Shown here: positions 28,457-37,449 of the stretch, piece by piece | Numbering within the stretch: position 1 is the first letter of the stretch | Layout of the letters: every line of letters begins with the position of its first letter | Assembly (NCBI GenBank): GCA_048267165.1 | Contig: JBLWYD010000004.1 | Coordinates: 1 to 64,000 of the forward strand | Source of the DNA: PGYR01 sp048267165 | Lineage (GTDB): Bacteria > Bacteroidota > Ignavibacteria > Kapaibacteriales > UBA2268 | Length of the DNA stretch: 64,000 bases | Reading direction: 5' to 3' | The notes under the pieces: generated by a model | Seen by the model: the letters and a program-made list of their open reading frames with translations, nothing else | Databases searched by the model: none | Told to the model about the DNA's origin: nothing | Made by a program: the position numbers and the translations under genes

Positions 28457-29839
28457 ATGATAGAAAACAAAGCACAATTCAGTGGGTTTGAGTTAAAATT
28501 AATATTTAAACCTCAAAATGTAATTAACATTGAAGATAATCTAATTACTACTGGTGTCAGTATAGACACAAGAAAAATAAATGAAGCCAATCTATTTGTT
28601 CCCTTGAAAGGCGAAAATCTAGATGGTAATACATTAATAAAAGATGCATTTGAAAAAGGCGCAGCTGTTTCGTTGATTTCTAGAGATTATTTCGAAAGTC
28701 ATAAATCTGATTTTGAAAATCTTTCAATTATTATAGTTGATGATACACTTAAAGGAATCGGGCTATTAGCTAATTTCCACAGAAAGAGATTTGATTTACC
28801 AGTTGTGGCAATAGGCGGATCTAATGGGAAAACTACTACCAAAGAAATTCTTTCTCACATACTTTCTGTAGATAACAAAATTTTAAAGACTTATAAGAAT
28901 TACAACAATCAGTTGGGCGTGCCACTGATGTTATTTTGCTTAGATGAAAGTTACCAAGTTGCAGTATTAGAAATAGGAACAAATGAACCGGGTGAAATAG
29001 CTTATCTTTCTGAATTATTGGAGCCAACCCATGGACTAATAACCAACATAGGTAAAGAACACTTAGAAAAGTTAATAGATATTGTTGGTGTAGAAATGGA
29101 AGAAACATTCCTTTTTGGGCATTTAAGAAAGTTCAATAAAATGTCATTTATAAACTATGATGATAAAGTATTAAATAAATACGCTAACTTATTAGAGACT
29201 AAGTATGTATTCGGTCAAGATGAAGGAATGCATTTGACATATAAAGTGACTTTAGACGAAGATTTACATCCGACACTAAAAATAAAAACTTATGATGAAA
29301 AGAACTTTGAAGTTGAAATGAAAGGAATAGTAGGCAATATACAAGCTTACAATGTAGCCGCAGCAATTGCTATAGCTATTGAACTAGGCGAAGAAGTTGA
29401 TATTATCAAAAAGGCATTGACAGATTATGTTCCTGAATCTGGTAATGGTTACGGTAGAATGCTTGTAGAAAAAATAGGCAACAAGACGATAATTAACGAT
29501 TGTTACAATGCTAATCCGAACTCTGTATCAGTAGCACTAGACACTCTACACTTATATGATAATTACAAGATAGCAGTATTAGGTGATATGTTAGAATTAG
29601 GTGATGAGACAATCGAAGAGCATAAAGAAATACTCGAAAAAGCCTCAGGCATAGCCGATGATGTTTACTTATTTGGTAGTATTTATAGTGGAATAGAACC
29701 AAAGAAAAATAGCACTCATTTCGAAGATAAAAATGAAATTGTAAAAGCTATTTTGAAGAATAAGGACTCAGCAACTATACTCGTAAAAGGTTCTAGGGGA
29801 ATGAGATTAGAAGACATTATCAATGGATTGAAGTCTTAA
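28457..29839 (+). CDS. murF: UDP-MurNAc-tripeptide-D-Ala-D-Ala ligase
   Basis: A 460-residue Mur ligase. The N-terminal uridine-binding domain contains TTGVSIDTRKINEANLFVPL. The ATP loop IGGSNGKTTTKEI is at about 120-132, followed by LEIGTNEPGEI and NIGKEHLE. The C-terminal domain has NDCYNANPNS and AVLGDMLELGDE. It adds D-Ala-D-Ala to the cytoplasmic peptidoglycan precursor. The substrate made here goes to MraY, encoded 89 bp downstream. A TATATTTG at 28421-28428 may be its -7 box. Confidence 0.96.
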   Translation: MIENKAQFSGFELKLIFKPQNVINIEDNLITTGVSIDTRKINEANLFVPLKGENLDGNTLIKDAFEKGAAVSLISRDYFESHKSDFENLSIIIVDDTLKGIGLLANFHRKRFDLPVVAIGGSNGKTTTKEILSHILSVDNKILKTYKNYNNQLGVPLMLFCLDESYQVAVLEIGTNEPGEIAYLSELLEPTHGLITNIGKEHLEKLIDIVGVEMEETFLFGHLRKFNKMSFINYDDKVLNKYANLLETKYVFGQDEGMHLTYKVTLDEDLHPTLKIKTYDEKNFEVEMKGIVGNIQAYNVAAAIAIAIELGEEVDIIKKALTDYVPESGNGYGRMLVEKIGNKTIINDCYNANPNSVSVALDTLHLYDNYKIAVLGDMLELGDETIEEHKEILEKASGIADDVYLFGSIYSGIEPKKNSTHFEDKNEIVKAILKNKDSATILVKGSRGMRLEDIINGLKS

Positions 29840-29928
29840 GAATAAAATATATTTAACCTTACATTATTAATTTTCCGAAATTTATTATTATATTTGTTAT
29901 CATTTCATTTAACCAGCATATTACATAG

Positions 29929-31059
29929 ATGTTATATTTCCTATTAGAATGGATACATAAGACGTTTGATCCACCAGGATTTGGTGTATTCCAATTTATT
30001 ACTTTCAGAGCAGCAGCAGCGGCTATAACGGCAATGATCATTAGTTTTTTCATAGGCCCTAAGATAATAAATAAACTTAAAAGTATGCAAATCGGAGAGC
30101 AAGCTAAATCTGAGTTGATGGATAAAGGGCTTCACTTGAACAAAGCAGGTACACCTACTATGGGTGGACTGATTGTCCTCTCTTCTCTACTGATACCTAG
30201 TATTCTATGGGCAGATATGACCAATATGTTCGTTGTTATGGTAATACTAGTTACTGCTTGGTTAGGGGTAGTTGGTTTCCTTGATGACTATCTGAAAGTA
30301 ATAAAAAAACTACCTAAAGGACTAGTAGGGCGATATAAGATATTGGGACAAGTTAGTATAGGTCTTATATTGGGCTCGACTATTTACTTTTTTCCCGAGA
30401 TGTATTCGGAGGGATTCGCTGAAATAAGCACATTAACGACAGTTCCTTTTGCTAAAGATTTGAATTTTGATTTTGGTATCTTCTATATACCAATGGTTGT
30501 ATTTATAATAACAGCAACTTCAAATGCTGTAAATTTAACAGATGGATTAGATGGGTTGGCTATTGGTACTGTTAGTATAGTTGGTCTAACTTTAGCATTA
30601 TTATCCTACTTTACTGGCAATTTATTCTTCGCCAATTATTTGAATATAATGTTCATACAAGGCTCAGGTGAGTTAACAATATTCACTGCTGCGTTGATAG
30701 GTGCAGGTATTGGATTTCTATGGTACAATTCGTACCCTGCGCAAGTATTCATGGGCGACACAGGTTCACTAGCATTAGGCGGTGCCGTTGGTGCTATGAT
30801 AATTCTAATAAAGAAGGAGTTTTTACTACCAATATTAGGTGGTTTATTCTTTGTGGAGGCATTGTCTGTTATAATCCAAGTTACTTACTTCAGATATACA
30901 AAAAATAAAACTGGTGTAGGAAAGAGAATGTTTCGGATTGCTCCAATTCATCACCATTTTGAAAAAACTGGAATACACGAATCAAAAATTGTTACTAGAT
31001 TTTATATAGTTGGTATTATTTTGGCTATCATAACTATGGCTACATTCAAAGTAAGATAG
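29929..31059 (+). CDS. mraY: Phospho-N-acetylmuramoyl-pentapeptide transferase
   Basis: A 376-residue polytopic membrane enzyme with about 10 TM helices. Signature blocks are HLNKAGTPTMGGLI, the catalytic DDYLKVIKKLPKGL, SNAVNLTDGLDGLAIG, FMGDTGSLALGG and APIHHHFEKTG. It moves phospho-MurNAc-pentapeptide onto undecaprenyl phosphate to make lipid I. It follows murF as in the dcw cluster, but murD, ftsW and murG are not next in line, so the cluster is broken here. TATATTTG at 29889-29896 may give it its own promoter. Confidence 0.97.
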   Translation: MLYFLLEWIHKTFDPPGFGVFQFITFRAAAAAITAMIISFFIGPKIINKLKSMQIGEQAKSELMDKGLHLNKAGTPTMGGLIVLSSLLIPSILWADMTNMFVVMVILVTAWLGVVGFLDDYLKVIKKLPKGLVGRYKILGQVSIGLILGSTIYFFPEMYSEGFAEISTLTTVPFAKDLNFDFGIFYIPMVVFIITATSNAVNLTDGLDGLAIGTVSIVGLTLALLSYFTGNLFFANYLNIMFIQGSGELTIFTAALIGAGIGFLWYNSYPAQVFMGDTGSLALGGAVGAMIILIKKEFLLPILGGLFFVEALSVIIQVTYFRYTKNKTGVGKRMFRIAPIHHHFEKTGIHESKIVTRFYIVGIILAIITMATFKVR

Positions 31060-31063
31060 TAAA

Positions 31064-31666
31064 ATGAAATATATTAGTATCATATTATTCTTAGCATTAG
31101 TTGCTTGCTCCCCTGTCAGAAATAGATATATGACAAGGAGTAATAATGGCGATTTAAACGATACTTCAAGATTTGGCAACACTAATAGGTATCAAGCTGA
31201 TGAATCAGCATCAGCCGGCTATATAAATGATAAAGACACTGTTTATATAAAACTACCTCCCATCTATGTTAACGAAAGTGACGAGAACAAGAAAAGAAGT
31301 CTAAGTGTCGAGCTAGATTCAGCTATTTACTTATTCAATAATGGTCAGATTGATATAGCATGCGAGAAATTTGGTATATTACAAGAAACCTTAAAAGATA
31401 AGGACTCATTATATCACGAAGCTGTTTTCTATAGTGCAGAATGTTTGATAGTTCATAATGAGTATAAACTCGCTAATAGGTTGCTCAATGATATTATGAA
31501 TAATGATTTGAGTGCTAATCTTAAGCAAAGAGTTCTACTTAGACAAGGGCATTTATTATGTGCTTTAGGAGATGAGAGCACTGCTCAGTGGTATTTCGAT
31601 AAACTCAAAACCGATTACCCAAATTCTATTTACAATAAATTAGCTGATTGTAATACTTTAAAATGA
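31064..31666 (+). CDS. Putative lipoprotein with TPR-like helices
   Basis: A 200-residue protein with lipobox LVAC (MKYISIILFLALVAC). The linker after Cys16 is Asn/Ser/Arg-rich. The region from about 85 to 195 is helical with TPR-like spacing (SAIYLFNNGQIDIACEKFG, HEAVFYSAECLIVHNEYKLAN, GDESTAQWYFDKLKTDYPNS), as in outer-membrane assembly factors of the YbgF/BamD style. The function is unknown. It lies 4 bp after mraY, so it is cotranscribed with peptidoglycan genes. It overlaps the convergent pdxB by 9 bp. Confidence 0.7.
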   Translation: MKYISIILFLALVACSPVRNRYMTRSNNGDLNDTSRFGNTNRYQADESASAGYINDKDTVYIKLPPIYVNESDENKKRSLSVELDSAIYLFNNGQIDIACEKFGILQETLKDKDSLYHEAVFYSAECLIVHNEYKLANRLLNDIMNNDLSANLKQRVLLRQGHLLCALGDESTAQWYFDKLKTDYPNSIYNKLADCNTLK

Positions 31667-32728
31667 ATCGTCTGAAAGCGTTTCATTATGTTTTGGATAA
31701 TCCTTTCTAATCTGATTAAACTTCTTATAATCGAAATTAGTTAGCATTCTTTTAAATTCATTACTTGATTCTGAAAGCTTAATGCTCTTCTGAAGTTTAT
31801 CATATAACTCATAATAGCTTAAAGATGATAGCTTATATTTTTTATACTTATTCATCTCATCGATTATATGTTTTTTATCAATCCTTTTACCTAAATAAAC
31901 TTCTAAAGATTGGAGCATATTCAAAGTTCCTCGTAACTTACCTTCGAATGAATGTCCAGCAATATGTGGAGTTGATAAAAATAAACTTGCTGCATATTCC
32001 GAATCAATATTGGGTTCATTTTCCCAAACATCAAATATTAAGTTATTAGGATTGTGATTAGCTATTTTAAGAGCTTGTTCATCTACAACACCACCCCTTG
32101 CAGCATTAATAATCAAAGCATCTTTCTGTATTAAATCCACTTTATTCAAATCAAGAAGTTTATATGTCGGATGATCACCATCCTTTACTAGTGGTGTATG
32201 GAAAGTAATAATATCTGAATTAGCAAGTAACTCCTCTATACCACATAAAGTAGCATTTATATCATCTATATTTTCTATAAACGGGTCAGTTACGAGTATT
32301 TCTTTACAATGATTTTCGAATATTTTACCTACTTTACTTCCGATATTACCAAAACCAACTATACCTAAAGTTAATTTTGATATATCCTTAAGATTCTCAA
32401 GGCACCAACTTTGAATAGCTAATGTTGTATATTCAGCAACAGAAATAGAGTTAGAACCTGCTGCATTTGTCCATTTAATTCTATTTTTTTCAAGGAATTC
32501 TAAATCAAGATTATCTATTCCTGCTGTTGCAGTTCCAATGAACCTTACATTAGTGCCACCCAATAGGAAGACATCACAGCTGGAGGTTGAACGCACAAAA
32601 AGTACTTCAGCTTTGGTTTCTGAAAGTAACTGTGGAGTAAGTTTTCCCCCATCAAAAGTAATAACATTGAAATCTGGTTCCAATGATTCTTTTAATAAAA
32701 CTATATTTGAGTCGATAACTATATTCAT
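31658..32728 (-). CDS. pdxB: Erythronate-4-phosphate dehydrogenase
   Basis: A 356-residue D-2-hydroxyacid dehydrogenase. The PdxB-specific features are FIGTATAGIDNLD, AAGSNSISVAEY, the NAD site GIVGFGNIGSKVG, TFHTPLVKDGDHPTYKL and NAARGGVVDEQAL. The extended C-terminal dimerisation part follows the catalytic HIAGHSFEGK. It oxidises 4-phosphoerythronate in the DXP-dependent route to pyridoxal phosphate. No ribosome site precedes the ATG; a terminator-like hairpin ends just upstream of it. Confidence 0.92.
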   Translation of the reverse strand: MNIVIDSNIVLLKESLEPDFNVITFDGGKLTPQLLSETKAEVLFVRSTSSCDVFLLGGTNVRFIGTATAGIDNLDLEFLEKNRIKWTNAAGSNSISVAEYTTLAIQSWCLENLKDISKLTLGIVGFGNIGSKVGKIFENHCKEILVTDPFIENIDDINATLCGIEELLANSDIITFHTPLVKDGDHPTYKLLDLNKVDLIQKDALIINAARGGVVDEQALKIANHNPNNLIFDVWENEPNIDSEYAASLFLSTPHIAGHSFEGKLRGTLNMLQSLEVYLGKRIDKKHIIDEMNKYKKYKLSSLSYYELYDKLQKSIKLSESSNEFKRMLTNFDYKKFNQIRKDYPKHNETLSDDSF

Positions 32729-32730
32729 AT

Positions 32731-32756
32731 AAAAATGGGGAGCTTTACTCCCCTTG
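32731..32756 (-). terminator. Terminator-like hairpin between the SRPBCC gene and pdxB
   Basis: On the minus strand GGGGAG pairs with CTCCCC around a five-base loop and is followed by ATTTTT. It begins 8 bp after the SRPBCC gene and its T tract ends 3 bp before the pdxB start codon. Confidence 0.7.
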
Positions 32757-32763
32757 TTATTCT

Positions 32764-33783
32764 TTATTGTATTGGAAAATAAATATGAGTTATTAATTTA
32801 TCTTCTGGTGTGTCCGAAGGGTCACTAATATATATTTCCCATGGGTTTTGAGTAATCTCTAATCCCATTTGTGCTATATAAGAGAGAATTGCTTCATAAG
32901 AAGCATCCATTCCAGTATAAGCCCCTATATGTTCAATTCGCATTGTAGTACCAGCATAAGTCTTTGATTCAAATACTTTTGCTGACAAATCCCCTTTTAC
33001 ACTTTTAATAGGAATACAATTGTCAAAAACATATTCATTTTCTTCCCATTTTGTAGTTATAGTCATTGGTGAACCAGACATTTCCATTCCATTTACTTGA
33101 ATATTTGATAATAGCTGACCATAAGATACTCCCATTTTTTCAGATAGATTTGCATCAGTCGGAGTAGTTGCTGTAGTCATACAAATAACTACTTGAGAAT
33201 CTACATTTTCAATAGATATTTTTCTATTCGATACGTCCTGTTGATTTTTAATACCTTCTGATAGCTTTTTCAAGTTCTCTAAACCTTTTATATACTCCTT
33301 TTCAACCATTGGCCCCATCATCAGACAAAGATATCCGCCAAATATTGGAATATCTATTTCACTATCAAAACCCCAAGTTACCTTAGTTTTTCCTTTTTCA
33401 ATAGTTTCAAACTTATAGTATGAAGTTGCAAGACCTTGATCTCCAAAATCTAACTCTACTTCTATATTTGAGAATGGTTCGTCTTTAGTAATAGTCATCG
33501 AACCAGAACCAACTTGTTCATCTTTACTCTTCCAAGAACGTTTAGCACCAACACCTGCTATTGGCCCTTCATATACAGTTTCCATAGTTGTATCCAATTT
33601 TGACCACGGGTCCCATTTTGGCATATTCCTTAAGTTAGTAACTTGACTATAAGGTACATTAGAAGGAGTATCAATTACAATTGACTTTTCAACAGACATT
33701 GTATTTGGAAGAAACAAGCCTACAACTATTAGCAAGCCTAGTATCACTGCAATAGCGATGAGTACAATTTTAAGAATTTTCAT
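32764..33783 (-). CDS. Membrane-anchored SRPBCC (START-like) domain fused to GyrI-like domain
   Basis: A 339-residue protein. One N-terminal TM helix (ILKIVLIAIAVILGLLIVVGLF) anchors it. Residues about 30-175 are an SRPBCC/polyketide-cyclase-like fold (WDPWSKLDTTMETVYEGP, SYYKFETIEKGKTKVTWGF). Residues about 190-339 resemble a GyrI/AraC effector-binding domain (SVKGDLSAKVFESKTYAGTT, then HIGAYTGMDASYEAIL). The combination is common in Bacteroidota and probably binds a small hydrophobic ligand. No DNA-binding part is present. It is probably single-gene, followed by the hairpin before pdxB. Confidence 0.82.
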   Translation of the reverse strand: MKILKIVLIAIAVILGLLIVVGLFLPNTMSVEKSIVIDTPSNVPYSQVTNLRNMPKWDPWSKLDTTMETVYEGPIAGVGAKRSWKSKDEQVGSGSMTITKDEPFSNIEVELDFGDQGLATSYYKFETIEKGKTKVTWGFDSEIDIPIFGGYLCLMMGPMVEKEYIKGLENLKKLSEGIKNQQDVSNRKISIENVDSQVVICMTTATTPTDANLSEKMGVSYGQLLSNIQVNGMEMSGSPMTITTKWEENEYVFDNCIPIKSVKGDLSAKVFESKTYAGTTMRIEHIGAYTGMDASYEAILSYIAQMGLEITQNPWEIYISDPSDTPEDKLITHIYFPIQ

Positions 33784-33893
33784 GGGATAGCCCTGAGTTA
33801 ATTTTTAGCACACACATTAGAATGTAAAATTAAGAAGAAATTTTGATAAATTATAAATGTGAATATAAATAATTAGCAAATAAATATGAGTTT

Positions 33894-34286
33894 ATGATGT
33901 TTTCTGACTTATTTTTCATTTTTCTAGGCGGGGGAATTGGCTCAGTACTGAGGTACTTGATTACTATTCTTGGAGAAAAAACAATGTATGAATTATTCGA
34001 ACAGCCAAATCCAGTAGGAACGTTCGTAGTTAACGTGGTCGGTAGTTTTGCAATAGGATTATTATATGGATATTTCCAAGAAAACATAAATGTAAACGAA
34101 TCTTTGAAGTTATTCCTATTAGTAGGGTTTTTAGGTGGGTTCACTACTTTTTCGTCATTCTCATTAGACACTTTTAAACTTATTCAGTCTGGTGAAACAA
34201 TGATTGCTATTATTTATATAGTTGCTAGTATTGTTCTAGCTTTAGGTTTTACTTATTTTGGAATAAAAATGACAAGCAATTTATAA
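33894..34286 (+). CDS. crcB: Fluoride channel CrcB/Fluc
   Basis: A 130-residue protein with four TM helices. GGGIGSVLRYLIT, GTFVVNVVGSFAIGLLYG (channel Asn) and GGFTTFSSFSLDTF (phenylalanine box and polar track) are the Fluc signatures. It exports fluoride as a dual-topology dimer. Two ATGs (33894, 33897) are possible starts. The upstream 110 bp do not resemble a fluoride riboswitch. It ends 1 bp before the double-OmpA gene, so the two may be cotranscribed. Confidence 0.95.
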   Translation: MMFSDLFFIFLGGGIGSVLRYLITILGEKTMYELFEQPNPVGTFVVNVVGSFAIGLLYGYFQENINVNESLKLFLLVGFLGGFTTFSSFSLDTFKLIQSGETMIAIIYIVASIVLALGFTYFGIKMTSNL

Positions 34287-34287
34287 A

Positions 34288-36174
34288 ATGATACTAAACT
34301 CAAAAATTCTAATATACTTCATATTTATAACCTCTCCCTTTTTAATGATAGCTAAAGAATCACCGTATTATATTGGTGCTGATGCTACTTATGGGTTAAC
34401 AAATTATGATGCAAATTTTATAACTTTTGAAGGTATTAATAATTGCGGGTGTTATGAAACTGGTAGTGGGAATAGTCTAAATGCAAGACTGTTCGCTGAA
34501 TATAGATTATTTGACTTTCTAAATGTAGGTTTTCATGCTGGTTATCAAACAAAAAATGGACTATTAGGCAATCCAGACACGGCTTATGCTCGAAATTTAA
34601 AAACCGACAGTGTAGAATTTGTTCAGACTAATAGAGAGCTAGATGTTACTTTCAATTCTTTTGATATTGGGTTAGACTTCAATATACTAATTGACGAGGA
34701 AGTATTCAATGGGCCTCTTAATCTAAATATATCCCCAAGTTTTCACTTACAACAATCTGGTAACTTCTTACAAAAAGAAATAATAGATCAACCATCCGGA
34801 GCAGCATTCAAAATAGATGATAAAGTTTTCTTTGAAAGAGTAAACGCAGAAGGAGACTTCACTACTTTGAATTCCACTATATTTAATCTATCGGCTTCGC
34901 TTTATAATAATATGAAAATAGCGCATAATTTGTACTTTGTTCAGCGACTAGGTATTTCAAATGATATGAATATGCTATTGACAGATGCTGACATTAGTAC
35001 TTTCAACCTATTTGGGTCATTGGGTATCAAATTAGCATTCGATGAACCAAAAGAGTACATACCACCTATTCCACCTCAGAGACCATTACAGCCTTTACCT
35101 TTTGAACCAGAACCGACTCCAACTTTAACATTAGACTCAAAATTTGATTATGAAAACAGCTATATAGAGATTGGGGAAAAGCTAGTAGCAACTCCACCAA
35201 TAGTATTAGCTATATTCTTTGATAAGAATTCGAGTGATATTAGGGGCTCATATAATGGCAAAGCTGATAATAAGACACCAATTGAAGATCATAATAATAT
35301 ATTCGATAAGCTTATAGGAATTCTTAATAAATATCCTGAAGCAAACTTGGTACTTCAAGGAAGTACATCTGGAACAGATGAAAACAGTAATCTCGGCTTA
35401 GCTAAAGATAGGGTTACGAATGTTAAAAAAGTATTTATAAGTAAAGGTATTTCAGCCGATAGAATAACTACTAAATACACTGTTAACCCTAAAATTTCAA
35501 CTAATATCCAATATGAGCAAGGGTTAGCGGAAAACAGAAGAGTGGAAATTGACTTAGTTAATGCGAACTCTGTAGAATTTGTGAAAAAAACAGAATATGA
35601 AAAATTATTCGGTTTTATAGATTTTACTACTGAATTTGAAAATATTTCAGGTAAAGTGACTTTCAAAAATAATTTAATGAATACAGCTCAGGATATTAAT
35701 TCAAGAAATATAAAAACTGAATTTAGTAGAGATTTGACAGCCCAAAAAGGTAACTTCACTATTGAATCTGAATTAAGTAGCAATCAATTTATAGAAAAAG
35801 ATATAGAGAATGTTGAGATTAGTAAGATTAATGAAAAGCAAGTAGAGCTTAAAACAGATGAGTTCGAAGCATTACTCATGTTTGATTTTGCGAGTTCTAC
35901 ACTAACAGACGAAACTAAAATATTATTAAAACAATTAGTTGAATTGCTTCCTGAAGGTAAGACTATTGTAATTATTGGTAATACAGATGATATTGGTTTA
36001 GAAGAAGCTAATATTAAAATAGCTTCAGAAAGAGCAGCGAATGCTATCGATTTCATAAAAATGAATACGGCTAAAATGTTCTATTTTGAAGAGAGAACTA
36101 ATACAGATAAGTATGATGAAACTACTCCTCAAGGTAGATACCTCAATAGAAGCATAATAATCAGAATAAAATAA
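34288..36174 (+). CDS. Outer-membrane barrel protein with two OmpA-like domains (paralogue of the 17-19 kb gene)
   Basis: A 628-residue protein with a signal peptide (MILNSKILIYFIFITSPFLMIA). The putative barrel covers about 22-250 and begins with the motif NCGCYETGSG, shared with the paralogue. A proline-rich linker follows (PPIPPQRPLQPLPFEPEP). The first OmpA-like domain has NLVLQGSTSG, LAKDRVTNVKKV and ENRRVEIDL. The second has MFDFASSTL, IGNTDDIGLEE, ASERAANAIDF and GRYLNRSIIIRIK. The peptidoglycan-binding Asp and Arg positions are kept in the second domain. It likely ties the outer membrane to the cell wall. Confidence 0.85.
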   Translation: MILNSKILIYFIFITSPFLMIAKESPYYIGADATYGLTNYDANFITFEGINNCGCYETGSGNSLNARLFAEYRLFDFLNVGFHAGYQTKNGLLGNPDTAYARNLKTDSVEFVQTNRELDVTFNSFDIGLDFNILIDEEVFNGPLNLNISPSFHLQQSGNFLQKEIIDQPSGAAFKIDDKVFFERVNAEGDFTTLNSTIFNLSASLYNNMKIAHNLYFVQRLGISNDMNMLLTDADISTFNLFGSLGIKLAFDEPKEYIPPIPPQRPLQPLPFEPEPTPTLTLDSKFDYENSYIEIGEKLVATPPIVLAIFFDKNSSDIRGSYNGKADNKTPIEDHNNIFDKLIGILNKYPEANLVLQGSTSGTDENSNLGLAKDRVTNVKKVFISKGISADRITTKYTVNPKISTNIQYEQGLAENRRVEIDLVNANSVEFVKKTEYEKLFGFIDFTTEFENISGKVTFKNNLMNTAQDINSRNIKTEFSRDLTAQKGNFTIESELSSNQFIEKDIENVEISKINEKQVELKTDEFEALLMFDFASSTLTDETKILLKQLVELLPEGKTIVIIGNTDDIGLEEANIKIASERAANAIDFIKMNTAKMFYFEERTNTDKYDETTPQGRYLNRSIIIRIK

Positions 36175-36206
36175 AAAAAGCGATAATTCAATATTATCGC
36201 TTTTAT
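36173..36206. terminator. Bidirectional terminator between the OmpA-like and YbjN-like genes
   Basis: AGCGATAA pairs with TTATCGCT around a seven-base loop, with seven A on the left and four T on the right, serving both convergent genes. Confidence 0.85.
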
Positions 36207-36233
36207 ATTTCAACTAATTCTTTTTAAAATCAG

Positions 36234-36671
36234 TTATACATCATCATTCAAATCATCTAATGCTCTTTTGCCACCAGCTTTCTCAACTATAATATCATCA
36301 TAATAGTCTGCTACACTAGCAACTGCATTGATTGAGCTTTTCAAATCAACTTCAGAAAAATCGTTAGCTAATATAGAATGTTGGAATGTAATTGTATCAT
36401 CAAATAACAATCCAAAAGCACCAAATTTCAACTCAGAGTTAGCTCTTAGCAAAAAATTCTTAAGATTATCATCTACTTTAGCATTCTTTACAACATGAGA
36501 TATCAAATCAATTACAACATGATCCTCTGTTATATTTTCAGCTTTAACTAGCACTTGTGTAGATCCCTTTGTTACTATAAAAGATTCTTCATCGAAATAA
36601 GTTGTTTCATTGAAATTACTTTCAAAGAATGATTTTAGTTTAGAGTTAGTATCTATAAGTTTTTGATTCAT
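36234..36671 (-). CDS. YbjN-like/secretion-chaperone-fold protein
   Basis: A 145-residue acidic protein. The start ATG at 36671 follows GTAGAGGTT, whereas the GTG at 36686 would overlap pspA. It contains FDEESFIVTKGSTQVLVKAEN, LISHVVKNAKVDDNL and KFGAFGLLFDDTITFQHSIL, a pattern like the YbjN/type III chaperone-like fold, in which one strand block precedes GxFGL and FxHS. No catalytic residues were seen. It lies 1 bp after pspA, so it is probably a partner or regulator of PspA in envelope stress. The family call is tentative. Confidence 0.72.
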   Translation of the reverse strand: MNQKLIDTNSKLKSFFESNFNETTYFDEESFIVTKGSTQVLVKAENITEDHVVIDLISHVVKNAKVDDNLKNFLLRANSELKFGAFGLLFDDTITFQHSILANDFSEVDLKSSINAVASVADYYDDIIVEKAGGKRALDDLNDDV

Positions 36672-36672
36672 A

Positions 36673-37338
36673 TTAACCTCTACCACTGATTTGTGCTTTC
36701 AACTTTTCTAGTTCATCATCTACATCAGGATTAGATAGATTCGCAAATTCTTCTTCTAAAGATTTATCAGAGCTATTTAGTTCACCAAAAGCTTCAGCTT
36801 CTGCTTCCATTTGCTCTACTTTGCTTTCCATCTTATCAAATTTACTGAAAGCATCAGTACCAGTTCCATTCATTGCCTGATTCAGTTGCTTTTCAGCTTT
36901 TGCGGCATTAGAACGCGCAATCAGAGTATTTTGTCTTGAACGAGCTTCATCCAATTTCTTTTTCAGTTGATCTAACTGAGATTTTAATCTCTCAGCAGTC
37001 GCTTTCGCAGAAGCATGAGTAGGAAGTAAATCATTCACATTCTTTTGAGCAACCAACTTTTTCTCTATTGCAGCTTTAGCCAAATCATCTCTACTTGCTA
37101 CTATTGCTTGTTCAGCTTTAGCTTGCCAATCAGCCACAAATGCTTGTTCTTTTTCTAATCTTCTTTGTAATTGCTTTTCATTAGCTATAGATTGTGCAAC
37201 TGATAGGGTTGCCTTATTAACAGATTCTTCCATTTCTAGAACCATCTGCTTTATCATTTTTTCTGGATCTTCTGCCTTATCTAACATATCATTGATATTT
37301 GCTTTGATAACGTCAGACATTCTGCTAAATATTCCCAT
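36673..37338 (-). CDS. pspA: PspA/IM30 membrane-stress protein
   Basis: A 221-residue protein from MGIFSRMSDVIKANINDMLDKAEDPEKM. The chosen ATG at 37338 has a perfect AAGGAGAG upstream; the frame reads 10 codons further back. It has the N-terminal amphipathic helix that binds membranes and a long coiled coil (about 25-185), and LEMEESVNKATLSVAQSIAN is characteristic. PspA forms ESCRT-III-like assemblies that protect or repair the inner membrane. The usual pspF/pspBC genes are absent. The YbjN-like gene follows directly. Confidence 0.94.
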   Translation of the reverse strand: MGIFSRMSDVIKANINDMLDKAEDPEKMIKQMVLEMEESVNKATLSVAQSIANEKQLQRRLEKEQAFVADWQAKAEQAIVASRDDLAKAAIEKKLVAQKNVNDLLPTHASAKATAERLKSQLDQLKKKLDEARSRQNTLIARSNAAKAEKQLNQAMNGTGTDAFSKFDKMESKVEQMEAEAEAFGELNSSDKSLEEEFANLSNPDVDDELEKLKAQISGRG

Positions 37339-37449
37339 ATTTCTCTCTCTCCTTAAATAAGTAGTCAAATAATTTAATTAGTTTGTATTATCTTACATAC
37401 TTAAACGTATAATAATTGAATTAGTTTTAAATTATATTGGAGAAAGAAT

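Noticed and set aside
33784..33893. Possible fluoride riboswitch ahead of crcB
   Set aside because: The region is AT-rich and lacks the conserved GGCGATGG-type core and pseudoknot; only a trivial ACATT/AATGT inverted repeat is present.
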